This document shows positions 1 to 10,430 of a stretch of 64,000 nt of DNA, piece by piece. The translations under genes and the position numbers were made by a program. The notes beneath the pieces were generated by a model, which was not told the origin of the DNA, ran no database searches, and worked only from the letters and a program-made list of their open reading frames with translations. How positions within the stretch are numbered: position 1 is the stretch's first letter; every line of letters begins with the position of its first letter. Source of the DNA: Alteriqipengyuania_B sp035481675 (GTDB taxonomy: Bacteria; Pseudomonadota; Alphaproteobacteria; Sphingomonadales; Sphingomonadaceae); assembly GCF_035481675.1 (NCBI RefSeq), contig NZ_JAYJJW010000002.1, positions 186,001-250,000 on the forward strand. The letters are read 5' to 3'.

Positions 1-331
1 CCGGTTTCCCTACGAGATATGGCTCGCCCCCACGCAGCGGCGTGAAGGCCCGTGGGACTGCACCGACGAGGAACTCGAAAGCCTGGCCCACTGGCTCGGC
101 GAGGTCACGCGCCGCTACGATGCGCTTTTCGAGCGGCCTGCCGCGACGATGATGGCGTTCCATGCCGCGCCGCGCGGTGGCTCTGCTAATTACCACTTTA
201 CCGTGCAGTTCTATCCGCTGCTGCGCGCGCCGGGGCGGGTGAAATATCTCGCTTCGGTGGAACAGCACACCGGCCTGTTCACGGTCGACGTGATGCCCGA
301 AAGCGCGGCGTCGCGGCTGAGGGAGCTCTAG
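1..331 (+). CDS. galT: Galactose-1-phosphate uridylyltransferase, C-terminal part
   Basis: The window opens inside this gene; about 109 residues of the C-terminal domain are readable from base 2 to the stop at 329-331. GalT exchanges UMP between UDP-glucose and galactose-1-phosphate in the Leloir pathway, in the cytoplasm. The visible sequence carries family landmarks: FPYEIWLAP near the start, MMAFHAAP, HFTVQFYPLLR and KYLASVEQHTG. The active-site HPH segment lies upstream of the window. It is followed after one base by galK, so the two are surely co-transcribed. The 5' end and promoter are not visible. Confidence 0.93.
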   Translation, partial: RFPYEIWLAPTQRREGPWDCTDEELESLAHWLGEVTRRYDALFERPAATMMAFHAAPRGGSANYHFTVQFYPLLRAPGRVKYLASVEQHTGLFTVDVMPESAASRLREL

Positions 332-332
332 T

Positions 333-1361
333 ATGGCATTCGCCGGATATGCGCCCGGGCGGGTCAACCTGATCGGCGAGCACATCGACTACAACGGCGG
401 CATGGTCCTGCCCGCGGCGCTTTCGATCGGTCTCGAAGTCGAACTTGCGCCTCGCACCGACGGGGTGGTGACGGTTGCTGCCGATTCTTACGACGAGGTC
501 GCACGGCGATCGATCGACGACGGGGCGAACGGACACTGGTCGGACCCCGCGGTCGGCGCCGTGCGGGAGGCGCGTGCGCTCGGCCTCGTCGATGGCGGCG
601 CAAGCCTCACCATCCGTTCGACCATCCCGCAGGGTTCCGGCCTGTCCTCCTCGGCAGCGTTGATCGTGGCCATCCTCAAGGCGGCGCGCGATGCGGGGCA
701 GGGGACGCAAGGCGATGTCGAACTCGCCGTCGCCGCGCGCCGGGTAGAGAACGACTACATGGGCGTGCCATGCGGCATCATGGACCAGATGGCGGTCGCG
801 GTGGCCGCGCCGGGCACCGCAATCGCGCTCGATACCGAGAGCCTGGATTACGAGATAGCCGTCTTGCCACAGAGCCACGACTTCGTGGTCCTGCACTCCG
901 GCGTGACCCGCAAGCTTGCCGACGGACGCTACAAGGAGCGCAAGCTGGAATGCGACCGGGCCAAGGCGTTTTTCGGGACCGCGAACCTGTGTTCGCTCGA
1001 GCCCGAAGACATCGCCGGCTCCGCCCTCGAAGAGCCCTATCGCAGCCGGGCACTCCACTGCGCGACCGAACACCGCCGCGTGCTTGCTGCTCTCGCGGCG
1101 ATCAAGGCCGGCGACATCGGCACACTGGCCGGCGCGATGGCGCAAAGCCATGCCTCGATGCGCGACGATTTCGCCGTTTCGCTGCCCCCTATCGACGCGC
1201 TGGTTGCCGATGCGATGACGATGGGGGCGGACGGCGCCCGGCTGACCGGCGGCGGGTTCGGCGGGTGCATCGTGGCTCTGGTCGATAAAGGCGCGAGGGA
1301 GGACTGGCTGGGCAGCGTCCTGGCCGCGCATCCGGACGCCCGCTTCGTCGCGAGCGTTTGA
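333..1361 (+). CDS. galK: Galactokinase
   Basis: Phosphorylates D-galactose at C1 with ATP, the first step of the Leloir pathway. It is a GHMP-family kinase of 342 residues, somewhat shorter than the usual 380. The galactokinase signature GRVNLIGEHIDYN is at residues 9-21, the phosphate-binding GSGLSSSAAL at 101-110, the catalytic Asp lies in GIMDQ (about 151), and the C-terminal GHMP motif GGGFGG is at about 306-311. The ATG at 333 follows the galT stop immediately. With galE at 14.8 kb the cell has the whole pathway from galactose to UDP-glucose. Confidence 0.95.
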   Translation: MAFAGYAPGRVNLIGEHIDYNGGMVLPAALSIGLEVELAPRTDGVVTVAADSYDEVARRSIDDGANGHWSDPAVGAVREARALGLVDGGASLTIRSTIPQGSGLSSSAALIVAILKAARDAGQGTQGDVELAVAARRVENDYMGVPCGIMDQMAVAVAAPGTAIALDTESLDYEIAVLPQSHDFVVLHSGVTRKLADGRYKERKLECDRAKAFFGTANLCSLEPEDIAGSALEEPYRSRALHCATEHRRVLAALAAIKAGDIGTLAGAMAQSHASMRDDFAVSLPPIDALVADAMTMGADGARLTGGGFGGCIVALVDKGAREDWLGSVLAAHPDARFVASV

Positions 1362-1447
1362 AGCGAGGCGGCTACCGCCCCTCGGGGCGTGCGATGGTTC
1401 ACGACACGTTTACCGCTTGTTGCCCGTTTTGCGCTATCACGCGCCCC

Positions 1448-2488
1448 ATGGACGAAGCGCGCATTACCCCGGTGATCCTGTGCGGCGGCAGCGGCACGCG
1501 TTTGTGGCCGCGCAGCCGCCCGGACAATCCCAAGCCTTTCCAGAAGCTTGTCGGCGAAACGACCCTGTTCGAAGAGGCACTTTCGCGCTGCGCAGATGCA
1601 ATGCGTTTCGGCCCGCCAATCATCGTCACCGGTGCGGCGCACCAGCCACTCGTGGAGGCGCAATGCAGCCACGCCGACGCTTTGATCATCGTCGAACCGT
1701 GCGCGCGCAACACCGCTGCGGCGATCGCGCTGGCGGCCCTGCGCGTGCCCGGCGACACGCTGTTGCTCGTTTGCCCCAGCGACCAGCATGTCGCCGACAC
1801 CGCGGCTTTCGACGCTGCTGTTTCGCGGGCTGCCGGGCTGGCGCAGGATGGCTGGCTGGTGACGTTCGGGATAGAACCGACACGGGCCGAGACGGGCTTC
1901 GGCTATATCGCCCGGGGCGAAAGCCTCGGCGATGGCGCCTACCGGGTCGCGCAATTTACCGAGAAGCCCGATGCCGCGCGCGCCGCCGAATTCCTCGCCG
2001 GCGGAAGGCACGACTGGAATGGGGGGATATTCCTCTTCCGCGCCGACCGCTTCCTCGAAGAACTGGCTGCCAAACGCGCTGATATCGCCGAACTGTCCAA
2101 GGCAGCAGTCGATGAAGCGACACGCGACGGGCGGATCCTCAGGCCGGGCGCCGACAGCTTCGCCCGGATCGATGGCACGTCGATCGACTACGCCGTGATG
2201 GAACGGACCGACCGCGCCGCGATGGTGCCGGTCAGTATGGGCTGGTCCGACATCGGAAACTGGCAAGCCCTCCATGACGCCCGGCCACACGACGCTTCCG
2301 GCAATTCGGTGTCAGGCAGCGCGCAGCTGGTCGACTGCCACAACGTCGCCATCGACAGCGACGGTCCGCGCGTTTCGGCCATCGGGCTGGAGAACATCGT
2401 CATCGTCGTGAACGGCGGCGAGGTGCTGGTGACGACGATGGACGGCGCGCAAGCCGTCGGCACGCTGGACGGAGCGAACGGCAAGTGA
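1448..2488 (+). CDS. manC: Mannose-1-phosphate guanylyltransferase
   Basis: Makes GDP-mannose from mannose-1-phosphate and GTP, a precursor of mannose-containing surface polysaccharide. The protein (346 residues) has the nucleotidyltransferase signature CGGSGTRLWPRSRP near residue 12, followed by FTEKP and the WNGGIFLFRA motif. It lacks the C-terminal isomerase domain found in bifunctional ManC/AlgA proteins; that activity is encoded by the next gene. The reading frame is open upstream to 1358, but the ATG at 1448 starts exactly before the conserved N-terminal strand, so I prefer it. It overlaps the downstream manA by GTGA. Confidence 0.9.
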   Translation: MDEARITPVILCGGSGTRLWPRSRPDNPKPFQKLVGETTLFEEALSRCADAMRFGPPIIVTGAAHQPLVEAQCSHADALIIVEPCARNTAAAIALAALRVPGDTLLLVCPSDQHVADTAAFDAAVSRAAGLAQDGWLVTFGIEPTRAETGFGYIARGESLGDGAYRVAQFTEKPDAARAAEFLAGGRHDWNGGIFLFRADRFLEELAAKRADIAELSKAAVDEATRDGRILRPGADSFARIDGTSIDYAVMERTDRAAMVPVSMGWSDIGNWQALHDARPHDASGNSVSGSAQLVDCHNVAIDSDGPRVSAIGLENIVIVVNGGEVLVTTMDGAQAVGTLDGANGK

Positions 2489-3288
2489 AGCGCCTACCGA
2501 CCCGCGAAGTGGCCAAGATCTGGGGCTGTATGCACTTGCCTACGCCGTTCGACCGCGCCTGCAGCGAACCGACCGGCGAAATCTGGTTCGAGCCGCCGGA
2601 CGAGCTCCCCGAGCTACTCGCCAAGTACATCTTCGCCTGCGACAAACTTTCGATCCAGCTTCACCCCGACGACGACCAGGCGGAAGCCGCAGGGCTGGGC
2701 CGGACGGGGAAGGAAGAATGCTGGCTGGTCATCGCGGCTGACGGCGACGCGCGGCTTGGCGTAGGCTTGCGCGAAGCGGTGAGCGAGGAGGAATTGCGTG
2801 CCGCTTCGCTCGATGGCCGGATCGAGGACCTGCTCGAATGGCACAGGGTCGAAGCGGGCGATTTCCTCTACATCCCGGCAGGGACGATCCATGCCATCGG
2901 CGCCGGCGTCAGCCTGATCGAGATCCAGCAGAACAGCGACGTGACCTATCGCCTCTACGACTACGGCCGCCCGCGCGAACTGCACCTCGATGCTGCGCTT
3001 CCTATCGCCCGGCGCGGGCCGCATCCGGCCGCGCTGAGGCGCAGGATTGCGGCGACGGGCGAGGATTGGCTGGTGGAAGGTCCGCACTTCTACCTCCTGC
3101 GCTACGACGGTCCGCTATCCGGGCCTGCGCGCGAGCGGCTGGCGGGTCGCCGGGCGCTCGTGCTGCCCACGACGGGCAGGATCGGCCCGGTGATGGCGGG
3201 CGACTGCGCCTGGATCCACGATGCTGCGGCACTCGAATCCGGACAAGGCGCGTCTGGCCTGATCGCCGTTCCTGTCGGCGGCGCTTAG
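2485..3288 (+). CDS. manA: Class I mannose-6-phosphate isomerase
   Basis: Interconverts fructose-6-phosphate and mannose-6-phosphate, feeding GDP-mannose synthesis. The 267-residue cupin protein shows the type I phosphomannose isomerase pattern: KLSIQLHPDD (metal-binding His) near residue 52, EECWLVI, and FLYIPAGTIHAIGAG with further metal ligands. It is shorter than the eukaryotic-type enzyme, as is common for this bacterial group. The start is GTG at 2485, overlapping the manC stop in GTGA, which implies translational coupling. Confidence 0.88.
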   Translation: MKRLPTREVAKIWGCMHLPTPFDRACSEPTGEIWFEPPDELPELLAKYIFACDKLSIQLHPDDDQAEAAGLGRTGKEECWLVIAADGDARLGVGLREAVSEEELRAASLDGRIEDLLEWHRVEAGDFLYIPAGTIHAIGAGVSLIEIQQNSDVTYRLYDYGRPRELHLDAALPIARRGPHPAALRRRIAATGEDWLVEGPHFYLLRYDGPLSGPARERLAGRRALVLPTTGRIGPVMAGDCAWIHDAAALESGQGASGLIAVPVGGA

Positions 3289-3289
3289 C

Positions 3290-3317
3290 TTGTCATTCAT
3301 GTGCCTGCGCCTACATT
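3290..3317 (+). promoter_or_regulatory. Candidate sigma-70 promoter of ftsH
   Basis: TTGTCA at 3290-3295 and TACATT at 3312-3317 are separated by 16 bases, 25 bases before the ftsH start. It sits in the short gap after manA, so ftsH probably does not depend on the sugar-nucleotide operon. Assigned by eye only. Confidence 0.42.
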
Positions 3318-3342
3318 GGTTGCCTGAAAGGGATTTATTGCG

Positions 3343-5307
<1,965 letters not shown>

Positions 5308-5334
5308 TTTGCCCTTGCGAAAGGGAGATTGCCG

Positions 5335-5607
5335 ATGACCTATCTCAAACTTGCCGGGGCCGCGTCGCTGCTGGTCCTCGCTGCCGCCTGCTCCGAGGAA
5401 ACGCAAAGCAATGCGCAGGACACGCTGGAGCGTGCTGCCGCCGATACGGAGGCGAATGCCGAAGTGGTCGAGAACGCGGTTCGCGAAGGCACGATGGACG
5501 CCGCCGAGGGCATCAAGCAGGGCGCCGACAACCTGCAGGCCGAACTGGCCGAGGACGAGGCGACCGACCCCGACCAGGGCGATGGCGCGCTCGACGGCAC
5601 CGACTGA
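5335..5607 (+). CDS. Small predicted lipoprotein
   Basis: A 90-residue protein with a short hydrophobic signal sequence ending in the lipobox-like LAAAC (Cys19), followed by an acidic, Ala/Glu/Asp-rich sequence that looks helical and has no recognisable domain. It is likely an outer-membrane or periplasmic lipoprotein of unknown role. The ATG at 5335 is preferred over the in-frame TTG at 5329 because GAAAGGGAG lies at the right distance upstream. It follows ftsH closely and may share its transcript. Confidence 0.7.
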   Translation: MTYLKLAGAASLLVLAAACSEETQSNAQDTLERAAADTEANAEVVENAVREGTMDAAEGIKQGADNLQAELAEDEATDPDQGDGALDGTD

Positions 5608-5629
5608 CCTTTTGCGGAAAATTGACGAC

Positions 5630-5667
5630 AAGGGCGCGGCGGCTTCGGCTTCCGCGCCCTTCTTCGT
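5630..5667. terminator. Bidirectional hairpin terminator
   Basis: The arms AAGGGCGCGG (5630-5639) and CCGCGCCCTT (5652-5661) form a perfect 10-bp stem between the convergent lipoprotein gene and the DUF3667 gene. The T-rich tail is weak on both strands. Confidence 0.6.
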
Positions 5668-6735
5668 TCAGAAGGCGCCCAGCACCGTCAGGATCAGCAG
5701 GAACAGGATCAGCACGACCGAGATGAAGAGCAGGAGGAAGACGAGCCGCCAGATCGTCGACAGGCGCGAGAGGCCGTAAGCGTAGCGCAGTTGTTTGTAG
5801 ATGTGGATCGGCGGGATCAGCAGCACGGCCCAGACCAGCCATCCGGCTTTCAGCCCCGCCACCGCCAGCAGCGACACGGCAATGAAGAGCAGCGACATGA
5901 AGGCAATGGAGTATGTCACGAAAATCGCGTGATCGTAGGCGCGGAAACGGCGTTTCCATGCGAACAGCAGCCACACGAACGGGATCGATAGCGGGATCAG
6001 GAGCCAACTGAATTTGTAGCCGTTCGCTTGCAGCTTGTAGAGCATGAGGCTGGGGTTGGTGCGCCACTTCTTCACGATCGTCCGGTCGATGAAATCGAGG
6101 CCGGTGAGATTGAATTGCTGGTAAGCGCGATTGCCCTCTGCATCGACGAATTCGTAGTTTTCTCCCGCCTTGATCTTCTTAAGCGTGGCTTCGAGTTCGT
6201 CGATCCGCGCTTCGGCCTCGGCCCTCGCTTCGGCATCCTCGGCAGGCAAGTCCTCGAGTTCGTCGCGCGCCAGGCCGATGGCATCGATCGCGCGCACTTC
6301 GGCCGCCATCTGGGTGTTCTCGATGTCCGGCGGGACCGACAGGCCGGCCGCCTGGAACACCGCGAACATCAGGAAGACCGAGAACAGGAACAGCGCCATC
6401 GGGCTAACGAACTTGCGCCGTTCGCCTTCGATATAGCGGCGGGTGAGCTTGCCGGGCCGCAAGGCAAGTTCGGGCAGGGTGCGCCAGGTCTTGCCTTCAA
6501 AATGCAACGCGCCGTGGAGCAGGTCGTGCAGGAAGGCACCCAGCGTGCGGTGCAGGTGCGCTTTCTGTCCGCACTCGTGGCAGTGATCGCCGATCAGCTC
6601 GGTTCCGCAATTCAGGCACTGGCCTTCCGCGAAATGTCCCGTGGCGTCGCGCGCCGGGCCCTTCTCGCCGCTGACCGCCCTGGCAAACAGCCCGCCTTCG
6701 GCTGCCGTGCCCAATGCGTCGCCGATATCGCTCAT
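5668..6735 (-). CDS. DUF3667 membrane protein
   Basis: Function unknown. The N-terminal half holds a zinc-ribbon-like pair CLNCG and CHECGQ, followed by the DUF3667 core (FLHDLLHGALHFEGKTW, then a LALRPGKL...YIEGERRKFVSP stretch). After that come a first membrane segment, a soluble acidic helical part rich in Glu and Ala, and three to four further membrane segments at the C-terminus. The ATG at 6735 gives 355 residues and places the ribbon close to the N-terminus; the frame is open further upstream to 6855 but that region overlaps the divergent promoter. The family is common in Sphingomonadales. Confidence 0.8.
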   Translation of the reverse strand: MSDIGDALGTAAEGGLFARAVSGEKGPARDATGHFAEGQCLNCGTELIGDHCHECGQKAHLHRTLGAFLHDLLHGALHFEGKTWRTLPELALRPGKLTRRYIEGERRKFVSPMALFLFSVFLMFAVFQAAGLSVPPDIENTQMAAEVRAIDAIGLARDELEDLPAEDAEARAEAEARIDELEATLKKIKAGENYEFVDAEGNRAYQQFNLTGLDFIDRTIVKKWRTNPSLMLYKLQANGYKFSWLLIPLSIPFVWLLFAWKRRFRAYDHAIFVTYSIAFMSLLFIAVSLLAVAGLKAGWLVWAVLLIPPIHIYKQLRYAYGLSRLSTIWRLVFLLLFISVVLILFLLILTVLGAF

Positions 6736-6790
6736 GCCGCTGCCCCCGTCATGCGGCCAAGCATAGGGCGGTTCGGCCGCGCCGCAACTC

Positions 6791-6815
6791 GGAACATTTG
6801 ACGAACGAAGTCGTT
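6791..6815 (+). promoter_or_regulatory. Candidate EcfG-type general stress promoter
   Basis: GGAAC at 6791-6795 and CGTT at 6812-6815 with a 16-base spacer match the alphaproteobacterial EcfG consensus (GGAAC-N16/17-CGTT). The -10 element lies 21 bases before the DUF3072 start. Confidence 0.6.
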
Positions 6816-6836
6816 GACCGGGAAAGGAGACAAAGG

Positions 6837-7070
6837 ATGAGTGCACCGCAGGCAACCGAAGCCCCGAAAAGCGATTCCGTCGGGAACGCGCAGAAGGATC
6901 CGGACAACTGGACGACCGGCGACGAGCGCATGACCGGCGCGCAGGCGAGCTATCTGAAAACCCTGAGCGAAGAGGCAGGCAAGCCCGACGCCTACGATGC
7001 GGAGCTTACCAAGGCGGAAGCATCGAAGCGGATCGACGAATTGCAATCGGAAACCGGTCGGGGCGAGTAA
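6837..7070 (+). CDS. DUF3072 small protein
   Basis: A 77-residue hydrophilic protein with the DUF3072 core: DPDNWTTGDERMTGAQASYL followed by LSEEAG and an acidic helical end with ASKRIDELQ. The family has no established function, though members resemble short SAP-like helical modules. The ATG at 6837 follows a strong GGAAAGGAG. A candidate EcfG promoter lies immediately upstream and a strong terminator downstream, so it looks like a single-gene stress transcript. No membrane segment or signal peptide is present. Confidence 0.78.
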   Translation: MSAPQATEAPKSDSVGNAQKDPDNWTTGDERMTGAQASYLKTLSEEAGKPDAYDAELTKAEASKRIDELQSETGRGE

Positions 7071-7094
7071 GGCCGGTCTTCGCCAGCCGAAACG

Positions 7095-7125
7095 AAAAGG
7101 GCCGCCCAATCGGGCGGCCCTTTTT
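7095..7125. terminator. Bidirectional rho-independent terminator
   Basis: AAGGGCCGCCC (7097-7107), a 4-base loop, and GGGCGGCCCTT (7112-7122) followed by a T run on the plus strand and AAAA upstream (a T run on the minus strand). It serves both the DUF3072 gene and the convergent rpoZ. Confidence 0.9.
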
Positions 7126-7146
7126 CATGTGGAGATCGAAGGCCGC

Positions 7147-7491
7147 TCAGCCTTCGTAGTCGCCGCCGATCGAGGTCGAGCGGGCCGGTGCCGCCGCGGT
7201 GATCCGCATGGCTTCGGCCGACTGGCTCAGCGAGCCGACTTCGTCGAATTCGTCGTCGTCTTCCGGCAGAACTCGCTGCAGCGACTGGACGAGCGCTTCG
7301 TTCAGTTCGGCCGGCTTGATCTGCTGGTCGGCGATTTCGCGCAGGGCGACCACCGGGTTCTTGTCGCGGTCGCGTTCGACGAGGAGTTCGGCACCGCCGG
7401 AAATCTCGCGGGCGCGCTGGGCTGCCAGCAGCACCAGGTCGAAACGGTTGGGAATCTTGTCGACGCAGTCTTCGACGGTCACGCGCGCCAT
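7147..7491 (-). CDS. rpoZ: RNA polymerase omega subunit
   Basis: Small subunit that helps fold and assemble beta-prime in RNA polymerase. The 114-residue protein begins MARVTVEDCVDKIPNRFDLV and continues with LAAQRAREISGG, NPVVALREIA and IKPAEL, all typical of omega. The C-terminal tail is longer than in E. coli and acidic (EDDDEFDE), as in other alphaproteobacteria. A good TTGACT/TAGGTA promoter is visible upstream on the minus strand and a strong terminator lies downstream. Confidence 0.95.
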   Translation of the reverse strand: MARVTVEDCVDKIPNRFDLVLLAAQRAREISGGAELLVERDRDKNPVVALREIADQQIKPAELNEALVQSLQRVLPEDDDEFDEVGSLSQSAEAMRITAAAPARSTSIGGDYEG

Positions 7492-7530
7492 GCGGCTACT
7501 CCAAATTCGGCTAAAGCTCGGGAAGCGGGC

Positions 7531-7559
7531 TACCTAGGCGGGGCACGCCACGGAGTCAA
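7531..7559 (-). promoter_or_regulatory. Candidate sigma-70 promoter of rpoZ
   Basis: On the minus strand TTGACT (7559-7554) and TAGGTA (7536-7531) are separated by exactly 17 bases, 39 bases before the rpoZ start. No other gene on this strand could use it. Confidence 0.6.
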
Positions 7560-7609
7560 GGAAATCGGCTTCGCTTGCGGTGCCGCCGCGCGCCCGATAG
7601 AGCGCGGCC

Positions 7610-8782
7610 ATGGGGCAGGAAACCAAGACTTACGACTACCGCGACCCAGGCGCCTTTCCGGCATCGGTGGATGGCCTCGAACTGCTGGTAATCCCCGACG
7701 GGCAGGAGCGGCTGCGCGCCCTGCTGGAACTGATTGACGGCGCGAAATCCTCGCTCAAGCTGTGTTTCTACATCTTTGCCAAGGACGACACCGGCACCGC
7801 GGTGCGCGATGCGCTCGCCCGCGCGGCGGAACGCGGCGTCGCGACGACGCTGATCGTCGACGGCTACGGCGCGGAAGCGGACCGAGAATTCGTGCGCCCC
7901 TTCTGCGATGCGGGCGGCGACTTCCGCAGCTTCTCCTCGCGCCGGTCGCTGCGCTATCTCATCCGCAACCACCAGAAGATGGCCATCGCCGACGACAAGC
8001 AGGCGATCATCGGCGGCTTCAACGTGGAAGACGATTACTTCGCCCCGCCCGCGGTCAACGGCTGGAACGACCTCGCCGTGCGCATCACCGGCGATGCGAT
8101 GAAGCCGCTGCTCGACTGGTATGCCAAGCTCATCGAATGGACCGATGCCGACGGGGTCGAGTGGCGACAGGTCCGGCGCGAGGTCAAGAGCTGGTCGCCG
8201 GGCGATGGCGATGTGCGCTGGGTGGTCGGCGGGCCGACGCGCGGCATCTCGTCTTGGGCGAAACAGGTCGGCCAGGACCTGTCGAGCGGGAACAGCCTGC
8301 ACCTGATGATGGCCTATTTCTCCCCGCCCAAATCGCTGATGCAGCGCATCGGCGGCATTGCGAAGCGGGGGGAGGCAACGCTGATCATGGCGGGCAAGTC
8401 GGACAACGGCGCCACCATCGGAGCGTCGCGCTCGCTTTATCACGACCTTCTCGAAAGCGGCGCGCACGTCCATGAGTTCATGGCCTGCAAGATGCACACG
8501 AAGCTGCTGGTGGTGGACGACGTGACCTATATCGGCAGCGCCAATTTCGACATGCGCAGCCTGTTCATCAACCTGGAAATCATGCTGCGGGTGGAGGACG
8601 CCGACTTCGCCGACCGGATGCGCAGTTTTATCGAGGACCACCTGCCGGCCAGCCGGCATATCTCGAAAGAACTGCACGCGAAGCGTAACACGCTGTGGAA
8701 CCGGATTCGCTGGAACGCCAGCTGGTTCCTCGTCTCCGTTGCCGACTACACCGTCAGCCGGCGCCTGAACCTGGGGCTTTAG
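7610..8782 (+). CDS. Phospholipase D-family phosphatidyltransferase (cardiolipin synthase-like)
   Basis: A 390-residue protein with two HKD motifs: H121-x-K123-x4-D128 (NHQKMAIADD, then IIGGFN) and H296-x-K298-x4-D303 (MHTKLLVVDD, then YIGSANFD). This is the pattern of cardiolipin synthases and related phosphatidyltransferases. It lacks the two N-terminal membrane helices of ClsA, so it resembles ClsB or other soluble/peripheral PLD enzymes. The substrate cannot be told from the sequence. Its stop overlaps the dnaB stop by three bases, the two genes being convergent. Confidence 0.85.
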   Translation: MGQETKTYDYRDPGAFPASVDGLELLVIPDGQERLRALLELIDGAKSSLKLCFYIFAKDDTGTAVRDALARAAERGVATTLIVDGYGAEADREFVRPFCDAGGDFRSFSSRRSLRYLIRNHQKMAIADDKQAIIGGFNVEDDYFAPPAVNGWNDLAVRITGDAMKPLLDWYAKLIEWTDADGVEWRQVRREVKSWSPGDGDVRWVVGGPTRGISSWAKQVGQDLSSGNSLHLMMAYFSPPKSLMQRIGGIAKRGEATLIMAGKSDNGATIGASRSLYHDLLESGAHVHEFMACKMHTKLLVVDDVTYIGSANFDMRSLFINLEIMLRVEDADFADRMRSFIEDHLPASRHISKELHAKRNTLWNRIRWNASWFLVSVADYTVSRRLNLGL

Positions 8783-10305
8783 TAACCGGGCGCCTCGCGC
8801 CTTTCGAGATTGCCGAAGCGGGTAAATTCGCTTTCGAACAGCAGGTCGACCATGCCGGTCGCGCCGTGGCGCTGTTTGGCGACGATGACCGTGGCCTTGT
8901 TTACCAGTTCCATGTGGCGGGCCATCCATTCGTCGTACTTGGCGATGGCATCGGCGCTGCTCGTTTCGCTCGGCTCCTCCGGCCGGATGGCGTTGTGGTA
9001 GTACTCGCCGCGATAGATGAACCAAACCTGGTCGGCGTCCTGCTCGATCGAGCCGGATTCGCGCAGGTCGGACAGCATCGGCCGCTTGTCCTCGCGCTGC
9101 TCGACCGCACGGCTGAGCTGCGAGAGCGCGATCACCGGGCAGCTCAGTTCCTTGGCGAGCGTCTTGAGCCCGCGGCTGATTTCCGAGATTTCGTTGACGC
9201 GGTTGTCCTGCGCGCGGCCGCTGCCCTGCAGCAGCTGCAGGTAATCGACCACGATCAGGCCGATGCCGTGGCGCCGCTTCAGCCGCCGCGCACGGGTGCG
9301 CAGGCCGGCGATAGTGAGCGCGGGCGTATCGTCGATATACAGCGGCAGTTCCATCAGCTGCTGGCTGGCGAAAGACAGTTTCTGGAACTGGTCCTTGCTG
9401 ATCTGGCCGGACCGGATGCCTTCGCTCGACACCTCGGCCTGTTCGGACAGGATACGCGTGGCAAGCTGGTCGGCGCTCATTTCCAGGCTGAAGAAGGCGG
9501 TCGGCGCGCCATAGCTGTCTTCGGGCGCGATCCCGTCGTTGATGTCGCGCAAGTACCGCGCCGCGCAGTTGAAGGCGATGTTGGTCGCAAGCGAGGTCTT
9601 GCCCATGGCGGGACGCCCGGCGAGGATGATGAGGTCGCTGTCGTGCAGGCCGCCGACCTTGGCGTTGAGATCGTCGAGCCCGGTGGTCTTGCCGGAAAAC
9701 TTGCCGCCGGAATTGAGCGCGGCCTCGGCCATCTTCAGCGACGACAGCGCAGCGGAGCGGAACGATTGGGCTTCGGCCCCCGTCGTCGCCCCTTCGGCCA
9801 CCTTGTAGAGCGCCTGTTCGGCCTGCTCGATCTGTTCGACCGGCGCGACCTCTTCCGACGTATCGGTCGCCCCTTCCACCAGGTTGCGGCCGACCATTAC
9901 CAGCTCGCGCAGCAAGGCGAGGTCGTAGATCTGCTGGGAAAGTTCGCGCGGCGCGAGGAGGCCGGCCCCGTCGCCCGTCAGCCTGGCGAGGTAGCTCGCC
10001 CCGCCCAGTTCCTTAAGCGCCTCGTCCGCTTCGAAATAGGGCTTCAGCGTCACCGGCGTCACGATCGCGCCGCGCTCGATCAGCAGCATGATACGGCCCA
10101 TGATGCGCTGGTGCACCGGCTCGAAGAAATGGTCCGCGCGGATCGGCACGGGCAGTTCTTCCAGCACCTTGTTGTCGATCAGCACCGCGCCGATGAAGGC
10201 GGCTTCGGCCTCGACATTGGTCGGCAGCGCGCGGCCGGCAGGCTCGCCGGGCTTCGCGCTGTCCGAATCATTGGCGGGGCGGGTGATGAGATCGGTTTCG
10301 GCCAT
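8779..10305 (-). CDS. dnaB: Replicative DNA helicase DnaB
   Basis: Hexameric 5'-3' helicase at the replication fork. The N-terminal DnaB domain begins with NVEAEAAFIGAVLID; the RecA-like ATPase domain has the Walker A GRPAMGKTSL, a Walker B followed by VVDYLQLL, and the typical SQLSRAVEQREDKRP and IEQDADQVWFIYR stretches. With the ATG at 10305 the protein is 508 residues; the frame is open to 10386 but the preceding residues do not look like DnaB. No intein is present. Upstream, in the region shared with the divergent UPF0262 gene, lies a DnaA-box-like site. Confidence 0.95.
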   Translation of the reverse strand: MAETDLITRPANDSDSAKPGEPAGRALPTNVEAEAAFIGAVLIDNKVLEELPVPIRADHFFEPVHQRIMGRIMLLIERGAIVTPVTLKPYFEADEALKELGGASYLARLTGDGAGLLAPRELSQQIYDLALLRELVMVGRNLVEGATDTSEEVAPVEQIEQAEQALYKVAEGATTGAEAQSFRSAALSSLKMAEAALNSGGKFSGKTTGLDDLNAKVGGLHDSDLIILAGRPAMGKTSLATNIAFNCAARYLRDINDGIAPEDSYGAPTAFFSLEMSADQLATRILSEQAEVSSEGIRSGQISKDQFQKLSFASQQLMELPLYIDDTPALTIAGLRTRARRLKRRHGIGLIVVDYLQLLQGSGRAQDNRVNEISEISRGLKTLAKELSCPVIALSQLSRAVEQREDKRPMLSDLRESGSIEQDADQVWFIYRGEYYHNAIRPEEPSETSSADAIAKYDEWMARHMELVNKATVIVAKQRHGATGMVDLLFESEFTRFGNLERREAPGY

Positions 10306-10362
10306 CCGCCCCTGATGCGTGAGCCGTCCGAGGTGTGCAACAGGGCAACGCGCCGCAGCCCT

Positions 10363-10371
10363 TGTGGATAG
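10363..10371 (-). promoter_or_regulatory. DnaA-box-like site between dnaB and the UPF0262 gene
   Basis: TGTGGATAG on the plus strand differs in one base from TGTGGATAA, the complement of the strict DnaA box TTATCCACA. It lies 58 bases upstream of the dnaB start. A single nine-base match may be chance. Confidence 0.3.
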
Positions 10372-10430
10372 CGGGGATGGATGCACCCTTGCCGGGATTC
10401 GCTGCAGGTGCGAAGGCTTGCCCGAGCATC

